A stretch of DNA of 35,609 nucleotides from Chitinispirillales bacterium (GTDB taxonomy: Bacteria; Fibrobacterota; Chitinivibrionia; Chitinivibrionales; Chitinispirillaceae): the NCBI GenBank assembly GCA_031283085.1, contig JAITCM010000120.1:1-35609 (forward strand), given 5' to 3'. The notes under the pieces were generated by a model. It was not told the DNA's origin. It saw nothing but the letters and a program-made list of their open reading frames with translations, and made no database searches. Both the position numbers and the translations under genes were made by a program. Of this stretch, positions 5,454 through 14,798 are shown piece by piece. Position 1 is the first letter of the stretch. Every line of letters begins with the position of its first letter.

Positions 5454-7241
5454 ATGAAACTCAAAAACTACATATTGGTGTGCGGCGGCACTGGGTGCGA
5501 GTCGAGCAAGGCCGACGATATCTACCGCAGCTTTATGAAGGAGCTCAAAGACCAAAAGGTCGACGGCGAGGCGCAGGTCATCAAGACCGGCTGCTTCGGC
5601 TTCTGCGAGAAGGGGCCTATCGTCAAGGTACTGCCCGACGACAGCTTCTACGTCCACGTGAAGGCCGAAGACGCTAAGGAGATTGTCGCCGAGCACATTA
5701 TCAAGGGGCGTCAGGTTTCGCGGCTGCTCTACAAAAAGAGCGACGAGAAGATACATACGAAGATAGAGGACATCGACTTCTACCAGAAGCAGGTGCGCGT
5801 TGTGCTGCGCAACTGCGGCTTCATCGACCCGGAAAACATAAACGAGTACATCGCCCGCGACGGGTACCTGGCGCTGGAAAAGGCGCTCTTCGAGATGAAG
5901 CCCGACGATGTCATCAAGGAGCTTGAAATCTCCGGGCTGCGCGGCCGCGGCGGCGCGGGCTTCCCCACGTGGCGCAAATGGTCGTTTTCCAAGGGTGTCC
6001 CGGGCGACCAAAAATTCATCGTCTGCAACGCCGACGAGGGCGACCCCGGCGCGTACATGGACCGCAGCACGCTTGAGGGCGACCCGCACTCGGTGCTTGA
6101 GGCGATGACCATCGCCGGGCATACGGTGGGCGCCAACCGCGGGTTCATCTACATCCGCGCGGAGTACCCGTTAGCCATCCACCGCCTCGAAATCGCCATC
6201 GGGCAGGCCAAGGAGAACGGTCTTCTGGGCGACGATATCCTCGGCAGCGGCTTCAATTTCGACATAGAGATAAGGCTCGGCGCCGGCGCTTTCGTCTGCG
6301 GCGAGGAGACCGCGCTCTTGGCCTCCATTGAGGGCAAGCGCGGTATGCCGGTTCCCCGCCCGCCCTTCCCGGCGGTCAAAGGGCTTTGGGGCAAACCCAC
6401 CGTCATCAACAACGTGGAGACGTGGGCCAACATCCCCGTTATTATAATGAAAGGCGGGGCGTGGTTCGCCAAGATAGGGACGGAGAAATCCAAGGGCACC
6501 AAGGTATTCGCCCTCACCGGCAAGATAAAGAACTCCGGCCTAATCGAGGTGCCTATGGGCATCACGCTGCGCGAAATCATCTACGAAATCGGCGGCGGCG
6601 TCCCCAACGGCAAGAAGTTCAAGGCCGTGCAGACCGGCGGCCCCTCCGGCGGCGTCATCACCGCCGACTACCTGGACACGCCCATCGACTTTGATAACCT
6701 CGCCAAGCTCGGCTCCATTATGGGCTCCGGCGGCATGATTGTCATGGACGAGGACGACTGCATGGTCGACGTGACCAAATTCTACCTGGAGTTCACGGTA
6801 GACGAGTCGTGCGGGAAGTGCTCCCCGTGCCGCGTCGGCGGGCGTCAGCTCTACAACCACCTGGAGAAGATTACAAACGGCGAGGGCACGGAGGAGGACA
6901 TCCGCAAGATGCGTCTCATCGGCAAGGCCATGCAGAAGGCGTCGCTGTGCGCCCTCGGCCAGACCGCGCCGAACCCGGTCATCTCCACGCTACAGTATTT
7001 CGAGAGCGAGTACATGGCCCACATAAAGGAGCGCCGGTGCCCGGCGGGGAAGTGCAAGAAGATGTTGCGCTACTCCATCGTGCCGGAGAAGTGCAAGGGT
7101 TGCGGCCTGTGCGCGAAGAAGTGTCCGGCGGGCTGTATAAAGGGCGAGATAAAGAAACCCTACGTGATAGACTCTGTGGCGTGCGTAAAGTGCGGCGCGT
7201 GCGAGGAGGCGTGTAAATTCAAGGCAGTCGTCAAGAACTAA
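5454..7241 (+). CDS. hydB: Bifurcating [FeFe]-hydrogenase, HydB (NuoF-like flavoprotein) subunit
   Basis: A 595-residue NuoF-like protein with three parts. The N-terminal thioredoxin-like [2Fe-2S] domain has Cys10, Cys15, Cys47 and Cys51. The NADH/FMN core begins at about residue 160 ('GLRGRGGAGFPTW', then 'CNADEGDPGAYMDR') and carries the [4Fe-4S] site ESCGKCSPC plus Cys499. The C-terminal two-[4Fe-4S] ferredoxin domain has Cys547/550/553/557 and Cys577/580/583/587. This layout is that of HydB in electron-bifurcating hydrogenases, where the flavin is the proposed site coupling NADH and ferredoxin oxidation. The protein is full length with no missing ligands. It lies 16 bases before hydA. The same architecture occurs in HndC and some formate dehydrogenase partners, but the adjacent hydA settles the role. 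Confidence 0.95.
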   Translation: MKLKNYILVCGGTGCESSKADDIYRSFMKELKDQKVDGEAQVIKTGCFGFCEKGPIVKVLPDDSFYVHVKAEDAKEIVAEHIIKGRQVSRLLYKKSDEKIHTKIEDIDFYQKQVRVVLRNCGFIDPENINEYIARDGYLALEKALFEMKPDDVIKELEISGLRGRGGAGFPTWRKWSFSKGVPGDQKFIVCNADEGDPGAYMDRSTLEGDPHSVLEAMTIAGHTVGANRGFIYIRAEYPLAIHRLEIAIGQAKENGLLGDDILGSGFNFDIEIRLGAGAFVCGEETALLASIEGKRGMPVPRPPFPAVKGLWGKPTVINNVETWANIPVIIMKGGAWFAKIGTEKSKGTKVFALTGKIKNSGLIEVPMGITLREIIYEIGGGVPNGKKFKAVQTGGPSGGVITADYLDTPIDFDNLAKLGSIMGSGGMIVMDEDDCMVDVTKFYLEFTVDESCGKCSPCRVGGRQLYNHLEKITNGEGTEEDIRKMRLIGKAMQKASLCALGQTAPNPVISTLQYFESEYMAHIKERRCPAGKCKKMLRYSIVPEKCKGCGLCAKKCPAGCIKGEIKKPYVIDSVACVKCGACEEACKFKAVVKN

Positions 7242-7257
7242 AAAAGGAGCTTAACCG

Positions 7258-9021
7258 ATGGATAATAAGATGATTAACCTTAAGATAAACGGACGGCCCG
7301 TGACCGTGCCCGCCGGGACGACAATCCTGCAGGCCGCCCGTCAGATAGCGGTGAACATCCCCACCCTCTGCTGGCATCCCGACCTTGAGGCGTGGGCCTC
7401 CTGCGGGATATGCATTGTGAAGGTGGAGAACTCGCCGAAGATGTTGCGGGCCTGCGCCGCCGCCGCCGAGGAGGGGATGTCCGTCATCACCCACGACTCG
7501 GAGATAGTGGAGGTGCGCAAGACGGTCATAGAATTGATCCTCTCCACGCACCCGAACGACTGCCTCGCCTGCCCGCGCAACCAAAACTGCGAGCTGCAGA
7601 GGTTGGCCGCCGAGTTCGGCATCCGCGAAAAGACCTTCCCGTCGCGCCTGCGCGATTTGCCGGAGGACGCCTCAACGACCTCTTTGGTGCTCAACCCGGA
7701 GAAGTGCATACTCTGCGGCCGTTGCGCCAAGGTATGCCAGAACCTGCAAGGCGTATGGGCGCTTGAGTTCCTGAGCCGCGGCGAGAAGACGCGCATAGCG
7801 CCCGCCGCCGACGTCCGCTTGAATGACAGCCCCTGTATCCGGTGCGGACAGTGTTCGGCGCACTGCCCGGTGGGCGCCATCTACGAGAAATCCGAAGAGC
7901 ATATCGTTTGGAACGCCCTTCGCAAGCCCGATATGCATACGGTGGTGCAGATAGCCCCCGCCGTCCGCGTGGCCATCGGCGAGGCCTTCGGCCTGCCCTC
8001 CGGCTCGGTCGAAACGGGCAGGCTCTACGCGGCTTTGCGGATGCTCGGCTTCAAGGCGGTCTTCGACACCAACTTCTCCGCCGACCTCACCATTATGGAA
8101 GAGGGCAGCGAGTTTGTTGACCGTTTCACGAACAGGAGGGACGACGCCCCAATACCGCTCATCACCACCTGTTGCCCCGCGTGGGTTGACTATTTGGAGA
8201 AATTCTACTGCGACATGATACCGTACTTCTCCACGGCGAAGTCGCCGCAGGCGATGCTCGGCGCCCTCTCCAAGACCTACTACGCCAAAAAGATAGGCGT
8301 GGCGCCGGAGAAGATTTTCATGGTGTCGATAATGCCCTGCACCGCCAAGAAGTTCGAGATAGCCCGTTCCAAGGAGATGTCGTCCAGCGGTTACAAGGAC
8401 ATCGACGTCTCATTGACGACGCGCGAGCTCAGCCGCATGATAAAGTCGGCGGGGATAGATTTCAAGAACTTGCCTGAGGAGGGGGCCGACGAGATTCTTG
8501 GCGAGTACACCGGCGCCGGGACGATATTCGGGGCGACCGGCGGAGTCATGGAGGCCGCGTTGCGTACGGCTTATCATCTGATAACGAAGAAAGAACTCTC
8601 CGACGTCAACTTCAAGGACGTCCGCGGCTTGGAGGGCGTCAAGGAGGCGACGGTGGATGTGGACGGTACCAAAGTAAGGGTTGCCGTAGCCCACGGCATG
8701 GCGAACATCGCCGCGGTGCTTGACAAAATCAAGACCGCGCTTGCCGAGGGCAAGGAGACCCCGTACCATTTCGTAGAGGTAATGGCCTGCCGCGGCGGAT
8801 GCGTGGGCGGCGGAGGCCAGCCCTACGGCGCCGACGACAAAGTCCGCAAACTGCGCGCCGACGGTCTGTACCTCGACGATGAAAAGTCAAAGTTCCGCTG
8901 CTCGCACAAGAACCCGCAGATTATCAAGGTTTACGAGGAGTTCCTGGAAAAGCCGCTGTCCCACAAGTCGCACGAGTTGTTGCACACGAGCTACGAGCCG
9001 AGGCCGGAGTATCGGTGGTAG
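7258..9021 (+). CDS. hydA: [FeFe]-hydrogenase catalytic subunit HydA (group A, NuoG-like N-terminus)
   Basis: A 587-residue catalytic subunit. The N-terminus has a [2Fe-2S] domain (Cys38, 49, 52, 66), a His-ligated [4Fe-4S] site (His98, Cys102, 105, 111), and two [4Fe-4S] clusters (Cys150-160 and Cys193-203). The H-cluster motifs are all present: TTCCPAW (Cys305 as proton relay, Cys306 as ligand; Thr where Ser is usual), MPCTAKKFE (Cys361) and EVMACRGGCVGGGGQP (Cys511, Cys515). The C-terminal tail 'KPLSHKSHELLH' matches the small-subunit-like end of such enzymes. It reversibly reduces protons to H2. AAGGAG at 7244-7249 sets the start. The maturases HydE, HydF and HydG are not in the window. 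The hairpin at 9075 ends the operon. Confidence 0.96.
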   Translation: MDNKMINLKINGRPVTVPAGTTILQAARQIAVNIPTLCWHPDLEAWASCGICIVKVENSPKMLRACAAAAEEGMSVITHDSEIVEVRKTVIELILSTHPNDCLACPRNQNCELQRLAAEFGIREKTFPSRLRDLPEDASTTSLVLNPEKCILCGRCAKVCQNLQGVWALEFLSRGEKTRIAPAADVRLNDSPCIRCGQCSAHCPVGAIYEKSEEHIVWNALRKPDMHTVVQIAPAVRVAIGEAFGLPSGSVETGRLYAALRMLGFKAVFDTNFSADLTIMEEGSEFVDRFTNRRDDAPIPLITTCCPAWVDYLEKFYCDMIPYFSTAKSPQAMLGALSKTYYAKKIGVAPEKIFMVSIMPCTAKKFEIARSKEMSSSGYKDIDVSLTTRELSRMIKSAGIDFKNLPEEGADEILGEYTGAGTIFGATGGVMEAALRTAYHLITKKELSDVNFKDVRGLEGVKEATVDVDGTKVRVAVAHGMANIAAVLDKIKTALAEGKETPYHFVEVMACRGGCVGGGGQPYGADDKVRKLRADGLYLDDEKSKFRCSHKNPQIIKVYEEFLEKPLSHKSHELLHTSYEPRPEYRW

Positions 9022-9074
9022 GGGAGCGGTTTGACGGCAGGGTGGCATTATAAGGGATGATGGTAAGATAAAAT

Positions 9075-9114
9075 GGCGTGTCTCCGCGAGGGGGCGCGCC
9101 TTTTTTTATTTTTT
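9075..9114 (+). terminator. Rho-independent terminator after hydA
   Basis: A GGCGTG/CGCGCC stem (one T-G pair) spanning 9075-9100 is followed by seven T and then ATTTTTT. It lies 54 bases after the hydA stop. Confidence 0.65.
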
Positions 9115-9160
9115 AAATAATATGTGGCGCTAACCGAATTCAAAAAAAATCACTTTTTTC

Positions 9161-9189
9161 TTGACCTTTGCCCCAATATGTAGTATTTT
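9161..9189 (+). promoter_or_regulatory. Sigma70-type promoter of smc with structured leader
   Basis: TTGACC (9161-9166), a 17-base spacer, and TATTTT (9184-9189). The predicted leader of about 90 bases contains two small perfect hairpins: CCAATA-N8-TATTGG (about 9203-9222) and GTTGAA-N7-TTCAAC (9241-9259). They could affect smc translation, but no known regulator was recognised. Confidence 0.6.
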
Positions 9190-9283
9190 ATAAAACACTT
9201 TAGCCAATACGTTGTGTTATTGGGTACTAATCCAATTAATGTTGAACCGGATTTTCAACGTCAAAAAAAGGACAAATCAGGCC

Positions 9284-12200
9284 ATGATTCTGCGAAAACT
9301 ATCCATTTTCGGCTTCAAATCTTTCGCCGACAAGACTGAATTGGACTTCGGCGAGGGGATGACCGCCGTCATCGGGCCAAACGGGTGCGGCAAGAGTAAC
9401 GTGGTCGACGCCATCCGCTGGGTCTTCGGGGAGCAGAAGGCCTCCGCGTTGCGCAGCGCCAATATGCAGGAGGTCATCTTTTCCGGCACCCAAAGGCGCG
9501 CCCCGCTCAATATGGCGGAGGTTACGCTTGTTATTGAGAACGACAAGGGGATTCTGCCGGTCGAATACTCGGAGGTGGCCATAACGCGGCGGATTTATCG
9601 TAGCGGGGAGAGCGAGTACCGGCTGAACAAGGTGCCATGCCGCCTCCGGGACATTCAGAACATATTCCTTGATACCGGCGTGGGGAGCAGCGCCTATACT
9701 ACTATAGAGAATAAGATGATAGAGAAGATCCTCTCCGACAAGGCTGAGGAGCGGCGGCTTCTGTTTGAGGAGGCGGCCGGGGTCGGCAAGTACAAGCACG
9801 CGCGCCGCGAGAGCCGCGCCAAGCTCGACAAGACGCGCCAGGACCTTCTGCGGATAAACGACCTCGTGGGGGAGGCCGACCGTCAGGTGAAGATGCTGGC
9901 GCGCCACGTGGAGAAGGCAAAGCGCTATAAAGGCTACTACGACGCGCTTAAGGCGGTTGAGACCGCCTTTGAGAGCAGGCGGTACGACGCGCTGACGGGG
10001 GCTATTTTAGAGCGCGGCAAGTTGCTTGCCGAGGCGCAGTCTCACCGTGAGTTGCTGCGGGCGTCCGTCGCTTCGGCGGAGTCGCGCGTGGAGAAGATGC
10101 AGCTTGACGCGCTCGAAAAGGAGAACGAGCTCGGCGCCGCCTCGCGCGGCGTCGCGGAAGCCGGGGAGGGCATCGCCGCTATAGACCGCGACCTCTCGGT
10201 GGCGGCGGAGCGGACGGGCAACCTGAAAGCCGCCGTCGCGCGGCTTGACGGCGAGGCGGCGCAGCTCGACAGCGAGGCGGAAGAGGCTTCGCGGCTGAAG
10301 ACGCAGATTGAGAAGAGCGTGGTGGAGCGCGAGACGTTGCTGCGGGCGAGTTCCGAGCGGGCGGCGGGCGCGGGCGCGGAACTCTCCGCCTTTGACGCCC
10401 GCCTGAGCGCGAAGCGGCGCGAGGCGGACGATATCGGGCGTAGCCAGATAGAGCTGATAAACAGCCTCGGCGATGTGAGGAACAGGCAGAGCGTTGCCAA
10501 CGGGGCGCTCAACGCCGCTCTTGACGGCAAGAGCCGCAACGAGCGGGAGATAGCAAGCCTTGAGGCCCGCTACGAGGAGTACGGGGATGCCGTGGAGGTC
10601 TGTCGGAGGCAGCTCGACGAGGTCAACTCGGCGAACAGCGGCCTCATGGACGCCCGCGCGGTGTTGCTTGAGCGCATAGAGGCCGAGGAGGAGCGTTACG
10701 GCGGGCTGGTCGAGAAGGAGAAGGGTTTGGAGGCGCGGATATCCTCCAACAAGTCGCAGTTGAAGTTCCTTGAAGGGCTCGACGCGGCGTTCGAGGGCTA
10801 CGAGGCGGGGGTGCGGGCGCTCTTGACGGCGCGTTTGCCTGGGTTGCGGGGGATAGTCGCCGACCTCGTGAGCGTCTCAGACGACCGGTTGCTGCCGCTC
10901 GTGGAGAAGTTGGCCGGGAGCGCGGTTCAGACGGTTGTCTTCGACGCCGACGCCCAAATGGAGGCGGCGGTGGATTTTCTGCGCCGCGAGAGGGCGGGGG
11001 CGGCGCGGGTGGTGTCGCTCGAGTGTTTGCGCCGCCAAGCGGCAAATCATCCCACGGGCCGTGCGTTTGCCGCCGGGCTGCTCGACGTCCGTTCGCTGAT
11101 AAAGGTCGACGCCGATTGCGCCGTCCTTGCCGACAGCTTCTTCGACAGGTTTGCCATAGCCCCCGACTACGCCTCCGCCGCCCGCGCGGCGCGGGAAATG
11201 GGCGCATACGGGACGACGGCCATAGTATCCCTTGCCGACGGGGCGGTTTGCTACGGTGACGGCAGCGTGGCCGCCGGGGAGTCCAAAAAAGAATCGGCGG
11301 GAATCCTCCAACGCAAGCAGCAGATAGAGAGGCTTGCGGCGGAGATAAGCGGCGCGGAGAGCGAGCTTCAGGCGATACTCACAGAAAAGGATATTTGCGT
11401 GATTGCGCGCGACGGCGCCAAGGCGGAACTCATAGAGGTCAACGAGAGGCTCAACGGCGGTCAGCGCCTGCAACAGGAACAGCAAACGACTATCCGCCAC
11501 TACGAGAACGAGATGCAGGGCATAGTCGTGCGTGTGCAGGCCATCGCGCCGGAGATTGAGGCGCTCACGGCGAAAATCGCGGAACTCACGGAATCAATCG
11601 CCGAGATTGAGGCCGAGGCCGCCGTTATGGAGACCCGCCGCGGCGAGCTTGCGGGGCAGTCGGAGACCGCCCGCGACGGCGTCCGCGCTATGGAAGAGGA
11701 GCGCGCGGTTCTCGCCGACCACCTCAAAAACGTGGAACTTGAGGTGCACGGCCTGACAAACAGGATAGGCAACGACAAACGTGATATTGAGAGACTGGCG
11801 GGCGATATTGAGCAGTTTGGGCAGAGAAAGCTCTTGAAGATTGAGGAACGCGGCAGGTGCCTGTCCGAGATATCCGGTATGGAGGAGAGCGTGGCGCGGA
11901 TGGCCGCCGAGCTTGAGACCGCGCGGGAGCGGCGCGCCGGGCTTGAGGCCGCGCGGGACGTTATCCACGAGGACTACAACGGGCGACTGGCGGAAATCAA
12001 CGATTTGCGCAATGAGATAAAGGGCCTAAACGGCGAGTTCGCGGCGGTGGGGGAGTCAATCCACGACGGCGAGCTGAAGCAGGAGCGCGACGAGCAGGAG
12101 CGCCGCCGCCTCCGCGAGAGGATGTGGGAGTCCTACGAACTCGACATAGAGGGTCTGGACAGGGAGAGCCTTGCGGTCATAGAAGAGGACGGCGAGGCGG

Positions 12201-12859
12201 TAATGCGCGATATCGCAATGTACAGGGAACGAATCAAGCACGTGGGTCAGGTGAACATGGCCGCGCTGGACGATTTCGACACGGAGAGCGAGCGCCTCAG
12301 GGTACTCACCGCGCAGCGTGACGACCTGCAGGGTGCCGTGGATGAACTCGAAAGGGCGATAGCGAAGCTCGACAAGGAGGCGAGAGCGCAGTTTATAGCC
12401 ACCTTCGAGCAGGTGCAGAAGAACTTCACGGAGATGTTCACGACGCTCTTTGAGGGCGGCGAGGCGAGCATTGCGCTGGAGGAGGGGGTAGACCCCTTAG
12501 AGGCCGACATACACATCAACGCGCGCCCCGCCGGCAAGAAGATGCGCGGCGTGCAGCTGCTCTCCGGCGGCGAGCGGGCGCTTACGGCCATATCGCTGCT
12601 CTTCGCGCTCTATTTAGTCAAGCCGTCCGCGTACTGCATCTTAGACGAGCTGGACGCGCCCTTAGACGACGCCAATGTTTCGCGTTTTGTCAAGGTGCTC
12701 GGAAAGTTCGCCGAGAAGACCCAGTTCATAGTGATTACCCACAACAAAAAGACGATGGAGGCTGCCGACCTGCTCTACGGGGTCACGCAGCAGGAGTCCG
12801 GGGTGTCTACCATAGTGTCGGTGAAGTTCGAGGAGGCGGGGGCGCTTAGGGCGGCGTGA
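9284..12859 (+). CDS. smc: Chromosome segregation ATPase SMC
   Basis: A 1191-residue structural-maintenance-of-chromosomes protein of normal length. The head begins 'LRKLSIFGFKSFAD', with Walker A GPNGCGKS at residues 31-38. Long Ala/Glu/Arg-rich coiled coils flank a central hinge at about residues 510-660 ('GYEAGVRALL', 'LRGIVADLVS'). The C-terminal head has the signature LSGGERAL near residue 1093 and Walker B 'YCILDELDAPLD'. It forms the condensin ring that organises and separates daughter chromosomes, usually with ScpA and ScpB, which are not nearby. Longer in-frame starts exist at 9212 and 9239, but only the ATG at 9284 gives the canonical SMC N-terminus. The Shine-Dalgarno there is weak. 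Confidence 0.95.
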   Translation: MILRKLSIFGFKSFADKTELDFGEGMTAVIGPNGCGKSNVVDAIRWVFGEQKASALRSANMQEVIFSGTQRRAPLNMAEVTLVIENDKGILPVEYSEVAITRRIYRSGESEYRLNKVPCRLRDIQNIFLDTGVGSSAYTTIENKMIEKILSDKAEERRLLFEEAAGVGKYKHARRESRAKLDKTRQDLLRINDLVGEADRQVKMLARHVEKAKRYKGYYDALKAVETAFESRRYDALTGAILERGKLLAEAQSHRELLRASVASAESRVEKMQLDALEKENELGAASRGVAEAGEGIAAIDRDLSVAAERTGNLKAAVARLDGEAAQLDSEAEEASRLKTQIEKSVVERETLLRASSERAAGAGAELSAFDARLSAKRREADDIGRSQIELINSLGDVRNRQSVANGALNAALDGKSRNEREIASLEARYEEYGDAVEVCRRQLDEVNSANSGLMDARAVLLERIEAEEERYGGLVEKEKGLEARISSNKSQLKFLEGLDAAFEGYEAGVRALLTARLPGLRGIVADLVSVSDDRLLPLVEKLAGSAVQTVVFDADAQMEAAVDFLRRERAGAARVVSLECLRRQAANHPTGRAFAAGLLDVRSLIKVDADCAVLADSFFDRFAIAPDYASAARAAREMGAYGTTAIVSLADGAVCYGDGSVAAGESKKESAGILQRKQQIERLAAEISGAESELQAILTEKDICVIARDGAKAELIEVNERLNGGQRLQQEQQTTIRHYENEMQGIVVRVQAIAPEIEALTAKIAELTESIAEIEAEAAVMETRRGELAGQSETARDGVRAMEEERAVLADHLKNVELEVHGLTNRIGNDKRDIERLAGDIEQFGQRKLLKIEERGRCLSEISGMEESVARMAAELETARERRAGLEAARDVIHEDYNGRLAEINDLRNEIKGLNGEFAAVGESIHDGELKQERDEQERRRLRERMWESYELDIEGLDRESLAVIEEDGEAVMRDIAMYRERIKHVGQVNMAALDDFDTESERLRVLTAQRDDLQGAVDELERAIAKLDKEARAQFIATFEQVQKNFTEMFTTLFEGGEASIALEEGVDPLEADIHINARPAGKKMRGVQLLSGGERALTAISLLFALYLVKPSAYCILDELDAPLDDANVSRFVKVLGKFAEKTQFIVITHNKKTMEAADLLYGVTQQESGVSTIVSVKFEEAGALRAA

Positions 12860-12920
12860 AACAGGTGTTGCTTTAAAACAAACAGTTATAGGCTATTGAC
12901 TAAACAGGAGATGACAAAAT

Positions 12921-13901
12921 ATGCCAATAAAAACAACCGTGTATGAAGAACCGACTTATTTGTTTGATGAAAAAATAGGCGATTATCCGCTTGAGGCGTC
13001 AAATATTTATGATATTGTTATTGATAGGGCAAGAACGGGGATTTTAGAACCCGCATATAGCAGGGAAAATGGTCTATTATTTACAGGGAACAGCATTTAT
13101 TGGTTAAAACAGCTCAAAACCGATTCTATTGACCTGATATTTGCCGATCCGCCCTACAATATCCAAAAAGCGGATTGGGACAAATTTGAATCGCAAGAGC
13201 AGTATATTCGTTGGTCATTGGGCTGGATTTCTGAGGCTTCCCGTATTCTAAAGCCGACCGGTACGCTATATATATGCGGGTTTAGTGAAAATTTAGCGGA
13301 TTTAAAGTATCCGGCAATGAAATTTTTTTCGGAATGTAAATGGTTGATATGGTATTACCGGAATAAGGCAAATCTTGGAAAAGACTGGGGGCGATCGCAT
13401 GAAAGCATATTACATTTGCGTAAATCGAAACAATTCACAATGAACACCGATGATATTCGGGTTCCTTATAGCGATCATACTCTAAAATATCCGGAACATC
13501 CACAGGCGGAAACGAGTCAGTACGGAAACGGTAAAAAAAATACCCAATTATGGAGACCGCATCCGTTGGGTGCAAAACCCAAAGACGTTATTGAAATACC
13601 GACAACATGCAATGGCATGGGAGAAAAAACCGATCATCCAACTCAAAAACCAGAGGAATTGTTACGTAAAATAATATTGGCGTCAAGCAATCAAGGGGAC
13701 ATAGTATTAGACCCGTTTTCCGGTTCAGGCACAACACTGGTTGTTGCCGAACAACTTGGAAGAAAATGGATTGGCTGTGAAATGAGCGAAGAATACAACA
13801 AATGGGCGATTTATAGAATTGATACGGTTGCTCATCGAACTGTTGCGCAGTGGATTGAATACGATAAACTAAATGCCAAAAGGCGGGAATCAATACGATG
13901 A
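12921..13901 (+). CDS. Type II DNA methyltransferase (beta-class amino-methyltransferase)
   Basis: A 326-residue S-adenosylmethionine-dependent DNA methyltransferase of the N6-adenine/N4-cytosine kind. The catalytic motif DPPYN is at residues 76-80 and precedes the SAM-binding motif DPFSGSGTT (264-272), with TDHPTQKP (238-245) between them. This order is that of the beta class. The next gene overlaps its stop by 4 bases (ATGA) and encodes a candidate endonuclease, so the two form a restriction-modification system in which this enzyme protects host DNA. AGGAG at 12906-12910 serves the start. Codons and base composition are strikingly AT-rich against smc and murA on either side, which suggests horizontal transfer. 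The recognition sequence cannot be read from the protein. Confidence 0.9.
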   Translation: MPIKTTVYEEPTYLFDEKIGDYPLEASNIYDIVIDRARTGILEPAYSRENGLLFTGNSIYWLKQLKTDSIDLIFADPPYNIQKADWDKFESQEQYIRWSLGWISEASRILKPTGTLYICGFSENLADLKYPAMKFFSECKWLIWYYRNKANLGKDWGRSHESILHLRKSKQFTMNTDDIRVPYSDHTLKYPEHPQAETSQYGNGKKNTQLWRPHPLGAKPKDVIEIPTTCNGMGEKTDHPTQKPEELLRKIILASSNQGDIVLDPFSGSGTTLVVAEQLGRKWIGCEMSEEYNKWAIYRIDTVAHRTVAQWIEYDKLNAKRRESIR

Positions 13902-14785
13902 AACTATCTCAATTATTGAAATATGTTCGAAATAAAGAGAATTTTAAAACCGTTGAGGATTATTCTTGTTTTTGTGAAAAATATTTGACATTCATTTATG
14001 ATAGTCTACAAGCCGTTATTGTTTCGCAGAATGAAACGCAGTACCGTTTTTTTCAATATAAAAAAGACGGTAATTTTAATGTAACGCGTCCGATTAATAG
14101 CGATTTGCTGATTTTTATAAATGAATTTTCGAGTTCTAGAAATACTTTTGCGTATGCAATTAAAAATATAAAAGACATAAGTCAAGAAACTGAAATACGA
14201 AAAACTATAAACAAATTCATTTATACTTGTCAACAGTCAATAGGCGCAACGTTAGATGCGCTACCGGCTGGAGAAAGCAATACCGCAAGAAAAATAAATG
14301 GCGATTTATTTGAACGTTATATTCGTATTATTCTTGTCGAATTAGGGATATCCGTTAGGGATGGCATTATTCCGGTGCCTATTGTTGTAAATGGGGAAGA
14401 ATTATTTCAAATGGTTTATCAGCATGATTTAATTATTGAAAAAGACGATGGGTTAAAAGCAATAGGCTCTGTAAAAACATCCAGCAAGGACAGGCTGGAC
14501 AAGATGTTTATTGATAAATTTTTGTACAATCGTTTAACCAATATTGAAACGCCCCATTTTGCCGTATTTTTACATGATGTTCAACGAAAGGGGAGAGAAC
14601 CTGAATTCGGTGTTAATACCACTTTTCTTACCGGACACTTTAAGGGCTATACCGTAAAGTTGAATCCATTGGATGGCGTATATTATTGTGATTTAAGGCC
14701 GGTAATGCGTTCGGACTCAATATTAAAGAAAAATATTAGAACATTAGATTGTTTGTTAGTTGAAGATATATGGAAATTTCTATAA
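13898..14785 (+). CDS. Putative Type II restriction endonuclease (PD-(D/E)xK-like)
   Basis: A 295-residue protein encoded immediately after the methyltransferase with a 4-base ATGA overlap. A likely nuclease core lies at residues 170-210: Asp177 in 'HDLII', then 'GSVKTSSKDRLDKMF'. This resembles the variant PD-(D/E)xK signature ('sVKT.. .R(E/D)R') seen in several Type II restriction enzymes, in which the usual acidic residue before the Lys is replaced or displaced. Gene order, overlap and AT-rich composition all support a restriction partner. I could not assign it to a named enzyme or cut site. It ends only 13 bases before the convergent murA stop, with no terminator visible. Confidence 0.75.
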   Translation: MKLSQLLKYVRNKENFKTVEDYSCFCEKYLTFIYDSLQAVIVSQNETQYRFFQYKKDGNFNVTRPINSDLLIFINEFSSSRNTFAYAIKNIKDISQETEIRKTINKFIYTCQQSIGATLDALPAGESNTARKINGDLFERYIRIILVELGISVRDGIIPVPIVVNGEELFQMVYQHDLIIEKDDGLKAIGSVKTSSKDRLDKMFIDKFLYNRLTNIETPHFAVFLHDVQRKGREPEFGVNTTFLTGHFKGYTVKLNPLDGVYYCDLRPVMRSDSILKKNIRTLDCLLVEDIWKFL

Positions 14786-14798
14786 AAAACCTCAACTA

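Noticed and set aside
9212-9283. N-terminal extension of SMC by 24 residues
   Set aside because: The added residues do not resemble SMC, and the ATG at 9284 gives the canonical start.
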